Origin: Ilex aquifolium
Taxonomy: Eukaryota; Streptophyta; Magnoliopsida; Aquifoliales; Aquifoliaceae
Assembly (NCBI GenBank): GCA_951799425.1
Contig: OX637399.1
Coordinates: 33,143,701 to 33,207,700, forward strand
Length of the DNA: 64,000 nt
Direction of reading: 5' to 3'
Shown here piece after piece: positions 35,885 to 49,200 of this stretch. Under the pieces are notes generated by a model. The model worked only from the letters and a program-made list of their open reading frames with translations, was not told the origin of the DNA and searched no databases. The position numbers and the translations under genes are program-made. The number at the start of each line of letters is the position of its first letter. Position 1 is the stretch's first letter.

Positions 35885-37271
35885 TAGATAGATATATATA
35901 TATATTTGGTAGTATGATTAATTATAACTATTGAATTAATAGTGAATCTCAATTAATAGTGGGTTCACTATCAATCTAATGACAGAGAATTAAGGTCACT
36001 AAATAAGATTATTTAACATTGCTTTTTAATAATAAACCTTTTAAGTCCAAAAACGTTCTATTGATTCTTAAAGTGCCATTTCAATTTGGATATCCCCACA
36101 ATATTCATCTAGGAAGCGGAAATTTTGTTCATGAAAGGCAAAGGAAAAATAATTTTTTCTAGTTATTTAATTAAGTTTACTATAGTCAATACACATGCAC
36201 TAACCGATAGCAACTCCATGTGAGAATAATGGAATAGAAAACATATTAGAAGTATTCTATCTGATAAAAAAAACATTATCATATCATCAATTAACATATA
36301 ACTGGTTTTTCAGGGAATAAAATATCAATATAAATTTTTAATCCGTGAATGTAAATACAATATACCAGAAAAATGCTATATTTTTCTGTCATATTTTCAT
36401 TATTTTTCCTATCTTAAATTCCAATTTTCCAACTTATGATATTAATGTAAATTGCAAAACCAACACAACCAACATTGGGTCTCTCTATAGGGTTTGGCAT
36501 TATCATCTTAGTAGATTTGATGGGTACATGCTATTGCACAACATAATAGATAAAATGCTCTAGAGGGTGGTTTTTTTTTTAAGTATGAATGTTTATGCTC
36601 AAATAGATATGCTTTAACCTCTTTCCTCTAACAATCATGGTTGCAAAGGCCTTCAATACGTATGAGAGTATGTTTATCTGATCTTTCTCAAATCTTGTAA
36701 TTACGAGAATCTCGTATCCTAAGCTGTCCTTTTTTAATCAGCAAGCAAGTACGTCAGTGACCCCAGCCATCAGACAAGTAAAAGTAACCCAAAAAAAATT
36801 CTTTATTTTTTAGCTTCTTCACTTTCACATTTAGGGTTGTAGTGTTGATAAATATCAAAGATAATAAGTTTATGCTGTACATGTCCACCAAAACTGCTAC
36901 GTCCCTCTTTCCCAAACACACTTTCTGTACTATAGATTTAACCATTGGGGTCTATGAAAGCAATTCTCTCTGTTGCTTCATCAAGGATGGCCAAACTTTT
37001 ATCGTCGAAGGCGTGACAATTTTCCAAGGCAGTGAACTATACAACAAGCAACCTCTGCAATAATCTGTAACCAAAAAAAAAAAAGTGATTCTCAACCAAA
37101 TGGGAGCCCATCTGAACCATCGATAGCCCGACCATCTCCCGTCAATCCAAAATTGGTTGGTCTGCCGACTGACCTGGAAAAACACTTGATCCCAAAAGCA
37201 TGGTTTGCAGACACATGAAATGCATTTGCTATGGATGATTCTTACCATCAATAGCGTGAGTCATCGTATGA
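35885..37271. other. Intergenic region downstream of the TPR/J gene
   Basis: AT-rich DNA with short unrelated open frames. It includes the 3' flank of the minus-strand TPR/J gene just below 37272. A GT-AG-like donor (GGTAAGAATC on the minus strand, about 37240) could mark a 3'-UTR intron. No other gene is supported. Confidence 0.4.
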
Positions 37272-40200
37272 CTAGGATTCCTGCCAATATCGCCTGTTGC
37301 TGCTTCTCTCGAATGGATAACTGTAAAAATTGGATGGTTTTCCAGAGCTCCTGCTTCTCTCAAATGGAGAACTATAAAAATCGGATGATTTTCCAGTGCT
37401 GCTGTTGCTTCTATTGCTGTTCTTCTGAGCCTCCCTCGATTCCTCTTCGAAGTTATGATTTGACCGCTGCAAACAATAAGATATAGAAGGAGAAAATCTT
37501 AACATTGTCATTCAGAGCCCTAATCCAACTATAATTTCTATGCTGTTTGCTCGGCATGATTTGCATGTTCCTAAAGCTCTGAGCATGGAACATGCAAATC
37601 AGTACTCTTTTTTTTTTCCCCCTTTTTTTTGCTACTGATAAGGAACTTCTAAATGGACTTGCAATTTAGCAATATTGTGTGATTCCCTGTCATAGGACAA
37701 TAGAAGTCCATTTAGAATTTAGCTCTATAGTGTGATTCCCTGTCATAGGACAATATAAACTTCTATAAGAGAAGTTTAAAGTACTCTTATAGAAGTTTCT
37801 ATTGTCCTATGACAGGGAATCACACTATAGCGCTAAATTGTGAGTCCATTTAATCCCTGCATCACCATGCAAAAGTAGGAGCTAATACAGACTTCATATG
37901 GCACTTATGTCACAGATGAGAGATTCAATGAAAATAAAAGCATATAAACAAAAAGTTGTTCATCCAGCCAACCAAAATCTGGATGCAATGTGATAAGCTC
38001 GCACTTCGTTTCAAATTTTATCATTGTGGTAAGTTGACAAGATGAATGCTAATAAGTGCAACTTAAAAAGACTAGCAAGGCTATCAAACATAAGGGAAGG
38101 ATTTACAAGAACAGTGGTTGACAAAACGCTCAAAATGTTGAGCCACTGTCACGTGGGACAGCAAATAATTGCAATGGGCATGCAGGTAGCATACCTTAGT
38201 GGGGTCTGAAAGTACAGTATATGCCTCCCCAATCATTTTGAATAGCTTGTCAGCATCTTTGTGGACCTTTTCAGCGATCTCCTTCCAAAGTTGCCCATCA
38301 TCTCCACTCTCACTTCTTACCAAGAATTGTCCAGCCTACACCATAGACTAGCCAAAATGAGTGACAAGCACAACAGACCGGTGTTTTACTAAATAGAAGC
38401 CACAAAAAGCTTCAAGACCTTGTCCGGATGATGTCTGAGGGCTGCTTTTCGGTATGCCTTCTTGATTTCGGATGCTGTATCAGATCCTTTGACTCCCCTG
38501 CCATTGAGAATTTGTGTTGATAAACAACTTATAGCTTTGAATGTTTGCAAGTAGAATTAAAGGTTTATATTACCCAAAAAAGTGCAAAACTGAAAAGGAT
38601 AATATGATCACTCCTTTCGGAGTAGTTTGGATTTCGTATTAAGAAAAGAGGGATACTACTAGGCAATACAGGAGAACCTTAAATAGATGGATAAAATCTA
38701 AAGATTAAACAAGGGATAAAAATAATACCAATTCTAGTCAAGTGTTTGTTAAGTACGGTATTAAGAATTGGATAATAAATATTAAGTCCAATATAATGTT
38801 TAGTTAGGTAATTTATTCAATGATATTAAAATAAGTGGACTAAAATGCCCTCAATCATCTCCAATTTGATCCCTTGTAGTGATCCAATATTTCGTAGGAT
38901 GTCTATAAATAGAACCAAAAGCTATGTAAATATTACTTATTATGAATATTTTTAAACAATATTGCAATTAAACAAGCATGCTTTAATTGTGAAAAAGCAT
39001 ATTTTGGATATATGCATTAGTTTATTATTAATGTCGTCCTTTATCATTTATCATTATCCATGTGAACGAAAAATGAGGTGCATCTTTTACTGGTTGTCCA
39101 TATTAGGAGGACATCGGGTCATTATAAAAAAGTTAAGAGTCGGTTTATTATGAAGTCAGGATGTCTATGTAATTTTTATTAAAATAAATAAGAAGGAATG
39201 ATCACATGGATTTTTCTCAAATTGAAAGTAAAATTGTAAAATAACGATATAATACACCAAGGTTGTATTATAATACCACCTTTCTTGGTGGTATTAAAAT
39301 AGTTCAATAGTAAAGATAGATTGTATTAGAATTATCCGTACAAGATACTTACTTAGTTAATCTCATATATAATACGAAGTGATTTTTTGCATCCAAATGT
39401 AGTATAAACCTGTATTAAAGCGTTTTAATTCAATATGACTCTTTAATACGCCCTATAATACAACAACCAAACGATTCCTACATGGAAAACTACAAGTATC
39501 ATTTAATAGAGGCGGGACAAAAAAGACAATCAACATCCCTAAATTTAAATATGGATTTTAACAACATAACACCGTGACAAGTGAATTTAGAAGTTCTTTC
39601 TATTATTGTACTTTTCCATATTATTCCTTTTTGATAATGATACAATTTTAAGGCAGTCTAAGACCAAAATCAGGGGCGAATGCTTCGTATAGCGAAAATT
39701 CTTGTACATGAATTCCATATTGGCACCTCAATGCCAACACTTCATGCAAACTTTACATCAGATTATTGAAACAATAATTTACCAACTTCTTGTTGGACCA
39801 CAATTTTTCCATCCAGAATGATGAATTCCAAGAGAAATGGATGAAGTATACAATGGAGTATAAAAAAGCAATGACCGAATGGAATGAACAACATATGCTC
39901 TATGCATAATCTACATATGCTCTATGCATTATCGAGTTGCAACATCCATCTGCATAGGGATCAGAGCATTCATGATGTCCACCAATTATTTCCTCAAACA
40001 AAGAATTAGTGTTACTTTACTTTCAATTGAGAGATGGAGTATATAAGCTAGAATGATAGCCTCCCATAGATACCTTTTTCAAATGCAATTTCATACAACT
40101 TCCATCGAAGCCTATTCATGGTAGCTAGTGTTGTTTTATTTCTAACCAATTGTCTAGGACAAAAGAAGAAAGGAAAAGGCACTAATAGAGAATTTAGAAG

Positions 40201-43200
40201 CCTGGGAAAACTTCTTTTGTATGTGATAAGCAGTTTCATGTTATTTAACTTAACAATTTTCTCAAAGAACTAAACACACCATAACAAATCAACATGCATA
40301 TGTAGTAGTAAAAACTAAAGGGCAGCCTATGGCAGGAGGCTCCCGCCACTTCAAGGTCAGCTGAGGGTCAAATGTATACAATCTTACTCTCACATGTAGA
40401 GAAATTATTTATGCAACTCTAACTTGTCACAATAGAGTAACCTTACATATAAGTCTTCCTCTAAATCAATCTATGAGTCTTTGATTGATCATTCTTCACT
40501 TCCTCTCTTTTAACCGTCACTGAAGATTTGAAAGCTAAAGTGTCTTTAAAGGTGCAAGTGTGTGCACGAGTAATTGTTTATGGTAAGCTCACTACTAATG
40601 ATATCCTTCAAAAAATGAAGGTCGGGTGTTCTTTATTACCACAGTGGTATGTACTGTGTAGAAGTGATGGTGAGAGTGTCGATCACTTGTTTTTGCATTG
40701 TCCTCTAGCTTTATTTTTGTGGAATAAGTTGTTTGAGTTGACAGAAGTTTATTGGGTACCCACACGTTTAATGTTGTCTTTGTTTTGTATGGATGTTAAG
40801 GCATTTGAAGGAGGTAAGAGATGTGCTACTTTATGGGCCTGTGCTTTTTTTTAGCCATAGAGTGGGTTATTTGGTAGGAAAGGAATTTGATAATTTTTTA
40901 GAACACATGTGAGGAACTACAAGGATTATGGGACCATCTCTGTTTCTTGGCTTCTTTTTGGACCTCGGTTTCGAAAGATTTTGAGGATGTCCCACTATTT
41001 GGTATCATTGCAAGTTGGAGTGCGTCATACGCCATTTGATGATGTTTTTTGTTCCTTGTAGTGTTGTGCATTGTATATGCCTTTTGTTTTGGGTTTTTGG
41101 TTGGACGACTTGTCCACATTCGTGCCACCTTATGTAAACCTTTACTTTTATTATTAATAATATATCGTTTCTTATCAAAAAAAAATTAAAAAATGAGCAA
41201 CCTTGTCATTGCACCAAAACTCACCCTTAGTATTAGCAAATGCTCTAAAGCTGGAATAAAAGTTTCTATAGACAAATAAAACAAGTAAACATGCATAGCA
41301 AGTGTTAGAGCATCCAACCCAAAACCCATTGGCAATGGATGGAATGGCCCCTCGAATATATAAACCAACATGAGCTTTTGTAGTTAAATTTGTCTTAGAA
41401 CCTCAAGGCCATGGAAGAGTATTTCTAAAAAATCATTGAGCAGATGATTAGACTCACAAAATGAGGTAATGATCCAAGGGAATTCCTTGTTTAGCCTTCT
41501 CTTCCATCAAGGACAGACGACGATGAGCTCGTTTTAATTCTTTTACAATGCTGCCACACGATCTATTGGGTGTATCAGACTGCTGAACCTTTTCTTTTGA
41601 TTGATTTTCAAGAAGAGACACGAGCCTCTGAAGATCATTAGCTGCTTGTTCATAATCTCTAATCATCTCATATAAAGTGGCCCTCCTGGAAATTGCCTGT
41701 AAAGAGATAGGAACTATCAGGCATAGAAACATCCAGTGAATAGATCCCCCATAAAAGTGAAGTAGCAGAACACACTCCAACACAGATTGAGACCAAAATA
41801 ATGCTCAAAACATAAGTCTGAGGAAAATATGACCACTTACGGTGGACTGTATATCCAACAGACCACTCGAATTCTGTCACTAAATAGCAAATGAATCAGT
41901 GATGCTCACCTTCTTATAATGTGCAGTCAAAGGGAGTTTAAAAAACATAGTTCAAACTTTAGACATGCAAAAGAAACCTCCTCACTTTAACTGTCCGTGA
42001 TGCAGAGCAAAAATGGTCTCATTTCTAAGAAGCAAAGCCCACCGAGAAAAGGCATGATTATCAGGACCTATTGCCATTTTAAGAATTGAAGACTTGTTAG
42101 AGACTGGCCCTTCACCTCATGATAATGTCCCTGTCCAAGATAGCATGACCTCTGTGTGAGGATGCAATGTGCCTAAAACTTTAAACTATGATCCCTTTCT
42201 TACATGAAATGTTTGGAAGATTTAAAGTTGCACCCAAGTCTACAGCCAAACCCAAATTCAGGGTTCACAAAGAGGCGAAATCATCCAATAGTGAAATGAA
42301 CTGCAACTGGGAAGGATCAGATAAAGGAGAGTCCAACCTATCCCGCACATGCAGGCAAGAAATTACACCCACATAACTGTGGCTTATTAATATTCCCAGT
42401 AGTTGGTAAGGCTTGTTGCATGACTAGATCTTGAAAGGAGTGGTTGGAATCTTGGGCAGAGAAATGCCCAAGGAAGAGAATGTGTGAATTATGAATTTCG
42501 GGTCCTTTTAATATGATTTTGGTGCATTTGGACGGGGTGGAATAATTTTTTATATGTTCATTTTTTTCTGGATGAAGGGCTTCCATCCTTGGGGTTTTGT
42601 CCAGTTTCTGGAGTTTTTGGAGGATATGGGTCATCTTAGTTGTACAGTTTTTCACCTTACACTAATTGTTTTTACACAGTAATTGGGCCATGCTCCCTCA
42701 GCATCCATTTTTTATTATGACAACAAAAAACATAATGTCCTAAGGCATGTCCTTCATGCAGAAATCATGCTGGAGACAGGATTGACACCCCTGGGCTTGT
42801 AGACCTTTCACTGAAATCAAGGGGCTTTGCTTACACTTGACAAAAATGCAAAATCCTTGCACATAGAGCTAGTCGTAGAATTCAATGAACCACACCGTTT
42901 GGAGGAGGGGGGAGGGGGTACACTGTTTAGTCATAAATTTAACAGGATTGAAGACAAAATCATCCATGCATTGCTATTTGATAGATGCTTTATATCAAGG
43001 ACTGAGAAATAAATAAATATAGAGCAATGCTATTGGGACATAATTTGCTGACCTAATTCACTATGGACTTTGGTTTGACTGTGAAAACCATCAAATATTA
43101 GAACTTGATGTTGATCCAATGGTTTTACTGAAGCCACATCATTATGTCAGCAAATTAGGTTAAATTTTTAGGTCTAAATAGTATTACTCATAAATATATG

Positions 43201-46200
43201 GTGATCTAGGTATCAATGAACTTTAAATGTAGCCCCTAGCATATTTCCAGAAAAAGGTGGATATAAAAACAAGAAAAAGATCAAAGAATCATTTACTCAG
43301 TTCTTTCCCAGGGAGAGAACATCTCCACAGGAGTGCCACAAAATGCATGTTTTAAAGGCAAACCTTTGGGTAATTTCCATCAAAGGCTATGGCTAGACTG
43401 CAATCTGCAATGGCATCAGAAATTTCGCCCAAGGCTTGGTGTGCGGCAGCTCGATTGCAAAAGCAGATAGCTGCAAAGGGAAGTGATTCAGCACTGCTTG
43501 ATATAGCAGCAGTATAGTGCTCAACCGCTTCTTTATGCCTTCCAGACTGAAAAGCTTCATTCCCTGCTTTCTATTGTTAACGAAAAAAGGGAAGCGAAAA
43601 TACATTGAATATCAAGCACCATTTTGTGATAAATTATTTTGGATTGTGAGTACTTGACTGAACAAAAACACAAAACAAGTGAAGTGTAGAAACAGATAAA
43701 TCGCTAACATGAAGGGCAGAATCAAAATTTGAATCTCACAGAGAAAGGAAGTCAGTATCAGTTTCCTAGATAACTCCTACCAAGGCAAAACACCAAGATT
43801 TGGTGCAGGTAGAGCATGCTGTGAAAACAAAAAATTAAAATGAAGAGATGCCAAATCAAACAGACTGCTTTTTAGCAGAAGCATAATATGAAAATAAGAG
43901 TTCAACAAACCAGGCTAAATAATATGAACTTTAGCAATTGATGTATGTATAGTATTAGATGAATACTTATATTACTTCCCCTATCTAACAGTTTAAACTT
44001 TTAGTCTAGAGATGAGTTGGTCTAACAAGATATCATAGCGTCTTGAGTTCAAATTCCACCAGGCCTCCTCCCTTGCTACCCAAATCAAAAAAGAATCACA
44101 TGGACGGAACATTGATACCGAGATCGTAAATACCCCTAACATCCCAGAAAACGGAGTCACACAACCCAAAACGGGGTAGGTTTGCAACCCATATCACTCA
44201 AATTCCCAACTCCAAATCGTATCTTAAACCCCAAATCGACCCATGATCCAGATTTTGATGATATTTAAACTTACATTTTCATTTGTTGTGATTTAAATAT
44301 CATTTATCATACAAATATGCAACCACTAACTCTTATTATTTACAATCATTTGTCAGTACATTGCCTTGAAGTATGATTCGCTTTGAAACTCCTACCAAAA
44401 ATATATATTACATATTTGTTAACCATGTGTATATGAATGTACATATTTATAATTCCATACAATAATGAAGGTGTTCCGGATAAGAATTAAAAAATGAACC
44501 ACGACCCAAAACAACGTACCAACGATGTGTACCTCCATAGCACTGTGTATTGGAAGAAGTATCGTATTGCGTATCCGTCCCCATACCAAATCAACCTATG
44601 ATCCAGGTAACATTGGGATGCACAATCCAAGAGAGGCTACACGAGAGGGGGAGTACTACATAATTACTTATGTCACACCCCGTTTTAAGGTGTCATCTCT
44701 CTAGGTTTCAAGATGATTTGAAAGCTGAATTGAAAGGTTCTGCTGGTGAGACATCATATCAGAGTTCCACTACAGAGCAAGATAAGGTTGGATGCTGATT
44801 AAATTTTGGAACATCAACACCAGAGCCAGTGCATATTTCAGATTCCTTGTCCAGGCACATCTCACCTCTTTAAGGTGTATGCCCTCCATTGTTTTCAAGA
44901 TGATTTAAAAGCTGAATTGGATGGCTCTATTGGTGAGATATGACATCACCTTCCCCCCTCTGCAACATGATGATGCTTATGGAACATCTATATAAAAGGC
45001 AGTGCATATTTGCAATTCGTTGTCAAAGTAGAAAAGCCTTATCATGAGTTTCTAGACATGTATGTAGTGAGTTCTTTCTAAAAAGGGGAGAAGGATGTAT
45101 ATATATACAAACACAATGACAAATAAACCACTGTTGTAGGTGTTTCTTTCTTAGTTTGATTAGCCAGCCTGATTTTTTATTTTGGTTCTATTTCAGTGCA
45201 GCTGAACCTTAGTTGGGTCCTTCTGGGTATTTCTGATCTTCTTGCACTAAAAGTAATGTTCTTGGGTGCTACAAGACAGTACTTTCTGGGGTTTCTGAGC
45301 AATATTTTGTAATGACTTCTTGGAGAAGCCAAGAAGCTTGTACGAAAAGAGAGGATTTGCCTTATCCAACACACTACTAAATTCTTCAGACATTTTAAAC
45401 AAAAAATTCTGAGAGTGTTCTTGTCCCACCCCACCTAGGGTTTTGAAGAATTGGAGGCTTGGGTTTTGAGTAGTCAACCCACATGCTTTCTATCCCACTA
45501 TTATTGCAATATGTGATGAGAGGCTAGCAAAAGTGCCACTGGTTTTCTCTCCCTAGTCCCTCCAGATCTTGACAGTCTCAGATAAAGGTTTTTCTCTTAG
45601 ATTTGTCATTTGAGTAAGATACTTGATCTTATAACCTGGTATGAGTTCTACCAGCTGCTGTTGGTGGCCTACTGGGTTAGTTTGCTGCTTTAGGCTTGTC
45701 AGCATCAAAGTGTACCAGAGCTCTCCTCTTTGGGTCGTGCTGTTCTCTTCCAGGTAGTATTGAAAAGGTCTCCCTGTCATAACTTATTCAAACTTTCAAG
45801 TACGCTTCGAATCATATTGTTTGCATCTTGGACTAGATCCGAAATTTAAATCCATATGATCTGCACTTGCTACAAACAAGAGATAGAATGACTTTACAAC
45901 TTTGAGAACTCTAGTTCAATGCTCTCACGGTTAGGTTTTTATGTCTTAAAAATTCTAAGAAAAAAGGAATGGGGGAAAACACTACCCTTAAGACTTGATA
46001 TGAAAAGTGAAGCATACTTAAATTGGAAAAAAAAAAGGATCACGTTTCAATGATCACATGAGGTTAAACGGATCAAGTCCTGTTCCAATATATAAAATGC
46101 AACAATAAACCAACTAATAACTCAAGATACAGTACTAAAATAGTAAAATGAAACACCCCATGTGCTTCTGCTAAACTTCAGAGGTTTGATATTTTCAGCT

Positions 46201-49200
46201 GACCCTCAGAGTCGCAACATCTTAAAACTAACGGTGGGATGGTGTTCTCACTAGTATTTTGTTTTATAGCAACAGGTTCCACATAAAAGGTTTTTATATA
46301 AACAATATGGTTATTTAAGTTTCACTATTCATGCTTATCAATAAAAGCAATTGAGCTTCATTGTACATACCAATATTCATAAACCCAAGGATATAGATTG
46401 AGACTGGTAAAGAAAACATAACATAGGAAGCATATTATGCATGACCATCACGGCACCACCTAAACCTTTTCCCCTTTTGCGGAAGTAAACCCCAAATATT
46501 CTGACACCTAAAGGGTCAGCACCAAAGTAAGGGGATTAACTTAAAGCAACTGACAGCATACCTTGCGGCATAGAAGATCACGTACAGTTACAGCTAAACA
46601 GGTTGATGATTCCTGAGTCGTGCTTCCATCCCTACGTGATAAAAAATAGCCTCTTGTTACATTCAAAATAATTAAGGAAGGAATATGCTTAATGTTTTGG
46701 GAGTTGAAAATGCAAATTTTTGTTCTATGATGGAAATGATGTCATACTTATTCTTGGTAGATCTTAATTGCTCTAGTTTCTCAATCAAATCAAGAGCTGC
46801 GTCAAGCTTTCCCAAATAAAAGTAGCACTTGGACATTAGCTGCCACCTCCACAGCCTTACAGAAGACTCTTTGCACTCAGAATCATCCATGTTGGCTAAC
46901 TGGTTAGCACTTCCCACTGTGGAAAAATTCTTTTCAGCAATATCAATAGTTTCCTCACATAATTGTATCGCCTCTTTATGCTTCCGCACCTGCAACATGT
47001 AATGCAAGCAAAGCCAAAAGTGTGATTAAATTGAAAGCATACAAATAGAAGTTTAGGAGCTTATTGACTTTCATGACATGAATTAAGTTTACAACTAAAG
47101 TGAATTATGTAAGATCTCAAATAGCACAGACCGTACAGAGAGCCTCTCCTTTCATTTCAAGTAATTTCTCTGAGTAACAGCTTATTGACAAAGCTTCAGC
47201 AACAATCCCTAAAGCACTAAATGCTGCGTCAGAAGTTCTTTGTTGCAGAAGTTCAGCAGACCGACTCGTACACAAAGAAACTTTCTGTGAGTCAGTAAAA
47301 TACCCAATGAGATGCCACACTATAGATGCATCAGAAAGTGAGAGAGAATAAGATCCACAACAACACCATATATTTCTATTAACAATATAACGATAGGATA
47401 ATATAATCATAGCTACTTGGTGAAGGGAACTTGTGTTTAATAATAACAATCTAAGACAAATATTTACAAAAAAAAAAAATCTCAGACAAAAAAATTTGTT
47501 GCTGTGCATACTCCAGGCAGGTTGGAAAGGGTAACGTTCCAAAAACTTGTACAATTTTGAGTCCGAAACATCTTAAAATATCTTAAAAGCTTTAAAAAGA
47601 TTCTAAACACTCTGACACATCAGATTTCAATATGCAATCATTGTTTCGTTTTGGTTTCCATTGAAACCGAAATCATTCGATCGTTTTTTATGGAAGCCAA
47701 ACAAAATTTTGATTCTTGATATCAGCAATATATAATAGTAGAAATACTTCACTAAGAAAAAAGGACTCTCTCACAAGTTTGAAAATCAAGGACTCCTTTT
47801 AGAGTTACTAGGAGGGTATTTTATAACATTTTGTTCATACTTCATATACGTATACGCGTAGAAGGAAGGCCAGAATCCCCATTCTAGGGTAAGCTAGTCA
47901 CTCTTTTTCTTATCTTAGAAGACCACATCCTATAAGTAATAAAGAAACGTTTTCATCATTTGCTTGTTCATCTACTTCAGTTGATGTCAGTGGCCCATCA
48001 ATTGTTTCATCTTCTTTTGACCTACCAATTGCTCTTAGAGACATTCTCACACTTGCACTCAACTTCGTATTAACGAGGTTGTTTCTTTTCTCCTTTGTCT
48101 CCTCAATTACGTTCTTTTGCTGGCACTTTGTGCTCTGCTTCTATCCCTCATTCTCACAACCAGGTATCAACTTCTCCTTGTTAGAAGTGCTATGGATGAT
48201 GTATGTATTGCATAAGAATGGTTCATGGAAGTTAACTGGCTTCCCATTTAATGGGGTGTCAACTGATATATTTGGCTAAGTATCATCCTGATAGGTATTG
48301 TTGAGATGCTAGGCATAGTTGGTGGGTTACACCCCTTTTGATATTCATTATTTTAAAATTTTCTCTACTGTAGCTTTTCTTAACACCGTTCCGAAATTGT
48401 TATTTGTTGCCTCTGTTAGAAATTGACCCCTCTATAATCTGAACAATAAAAATGCCACTTTCAAGGCATGGTTCAAGGTTGTGATATCGATGATAGTGGG
48501 CAATACGACCTAAAAGAAGAAATTAAACATAACAAGAGATTCGAGCTATATCGCGGCATCGCGAAACCGTATCAAACGATTCGGTGATGCTAACTTGGCG
48601 ACTCAGGATTGATTTGGAGACGACTTAGACAAGATCGGAGTTTATAGTGTAACAGTATCAACTCGAATAATTTGAACCTTACTTCATGTTGATATTCAAG
48701 CCAAGGATTACATGGAGCAACCTCATGGGTATGTTGCTCAGGGGAAGACATATAAGGTATGCAACTTGAAAAATAAAAGCAACTTTTGAGCTTAAATAGT
48801 CTCCTAGAGGTTGGTTTGACAAATTTAGTCAGTAGCAACAAATCATTATGGGTTGTTTGATCATTTAGTATTTGTTTGAAATGCTGCTTCTTGTCTATGT
48901 AGATGATATCTTGTTTAAAGGTTATGACACCCAGGCGTACATTTGTTGTGACTCCACTTGAGTGGACATTTTCAAATTAAATACTAAGGGGAAGTTATGT
49001 TATTTTCTGATGAAGTAGTCAGATCTAAGAATGATATATCACTGTCAGGGAGTAAGTGTGCTGTAGGGCAGCCGTGTAAAATCAAAATATAGGTTGTTTT
49101 GGGACTGTGAACAGTAACAAGAACAGTAAAATAAGCTGTAAACAGTAACATGAATAGTAAAATAGGCTAGGAATTACTCCTAAGGTTCCTTAGGCATCAC

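Noticed and set aside
43985..44115. Possible fourth tRNA-derived SINE (GTTGGTCTAACAAG and GAGTTCAAATTCC words)
   Set aside because: The box-like words are present, but the body does not match the three SINE copies and the ends could not be defined.
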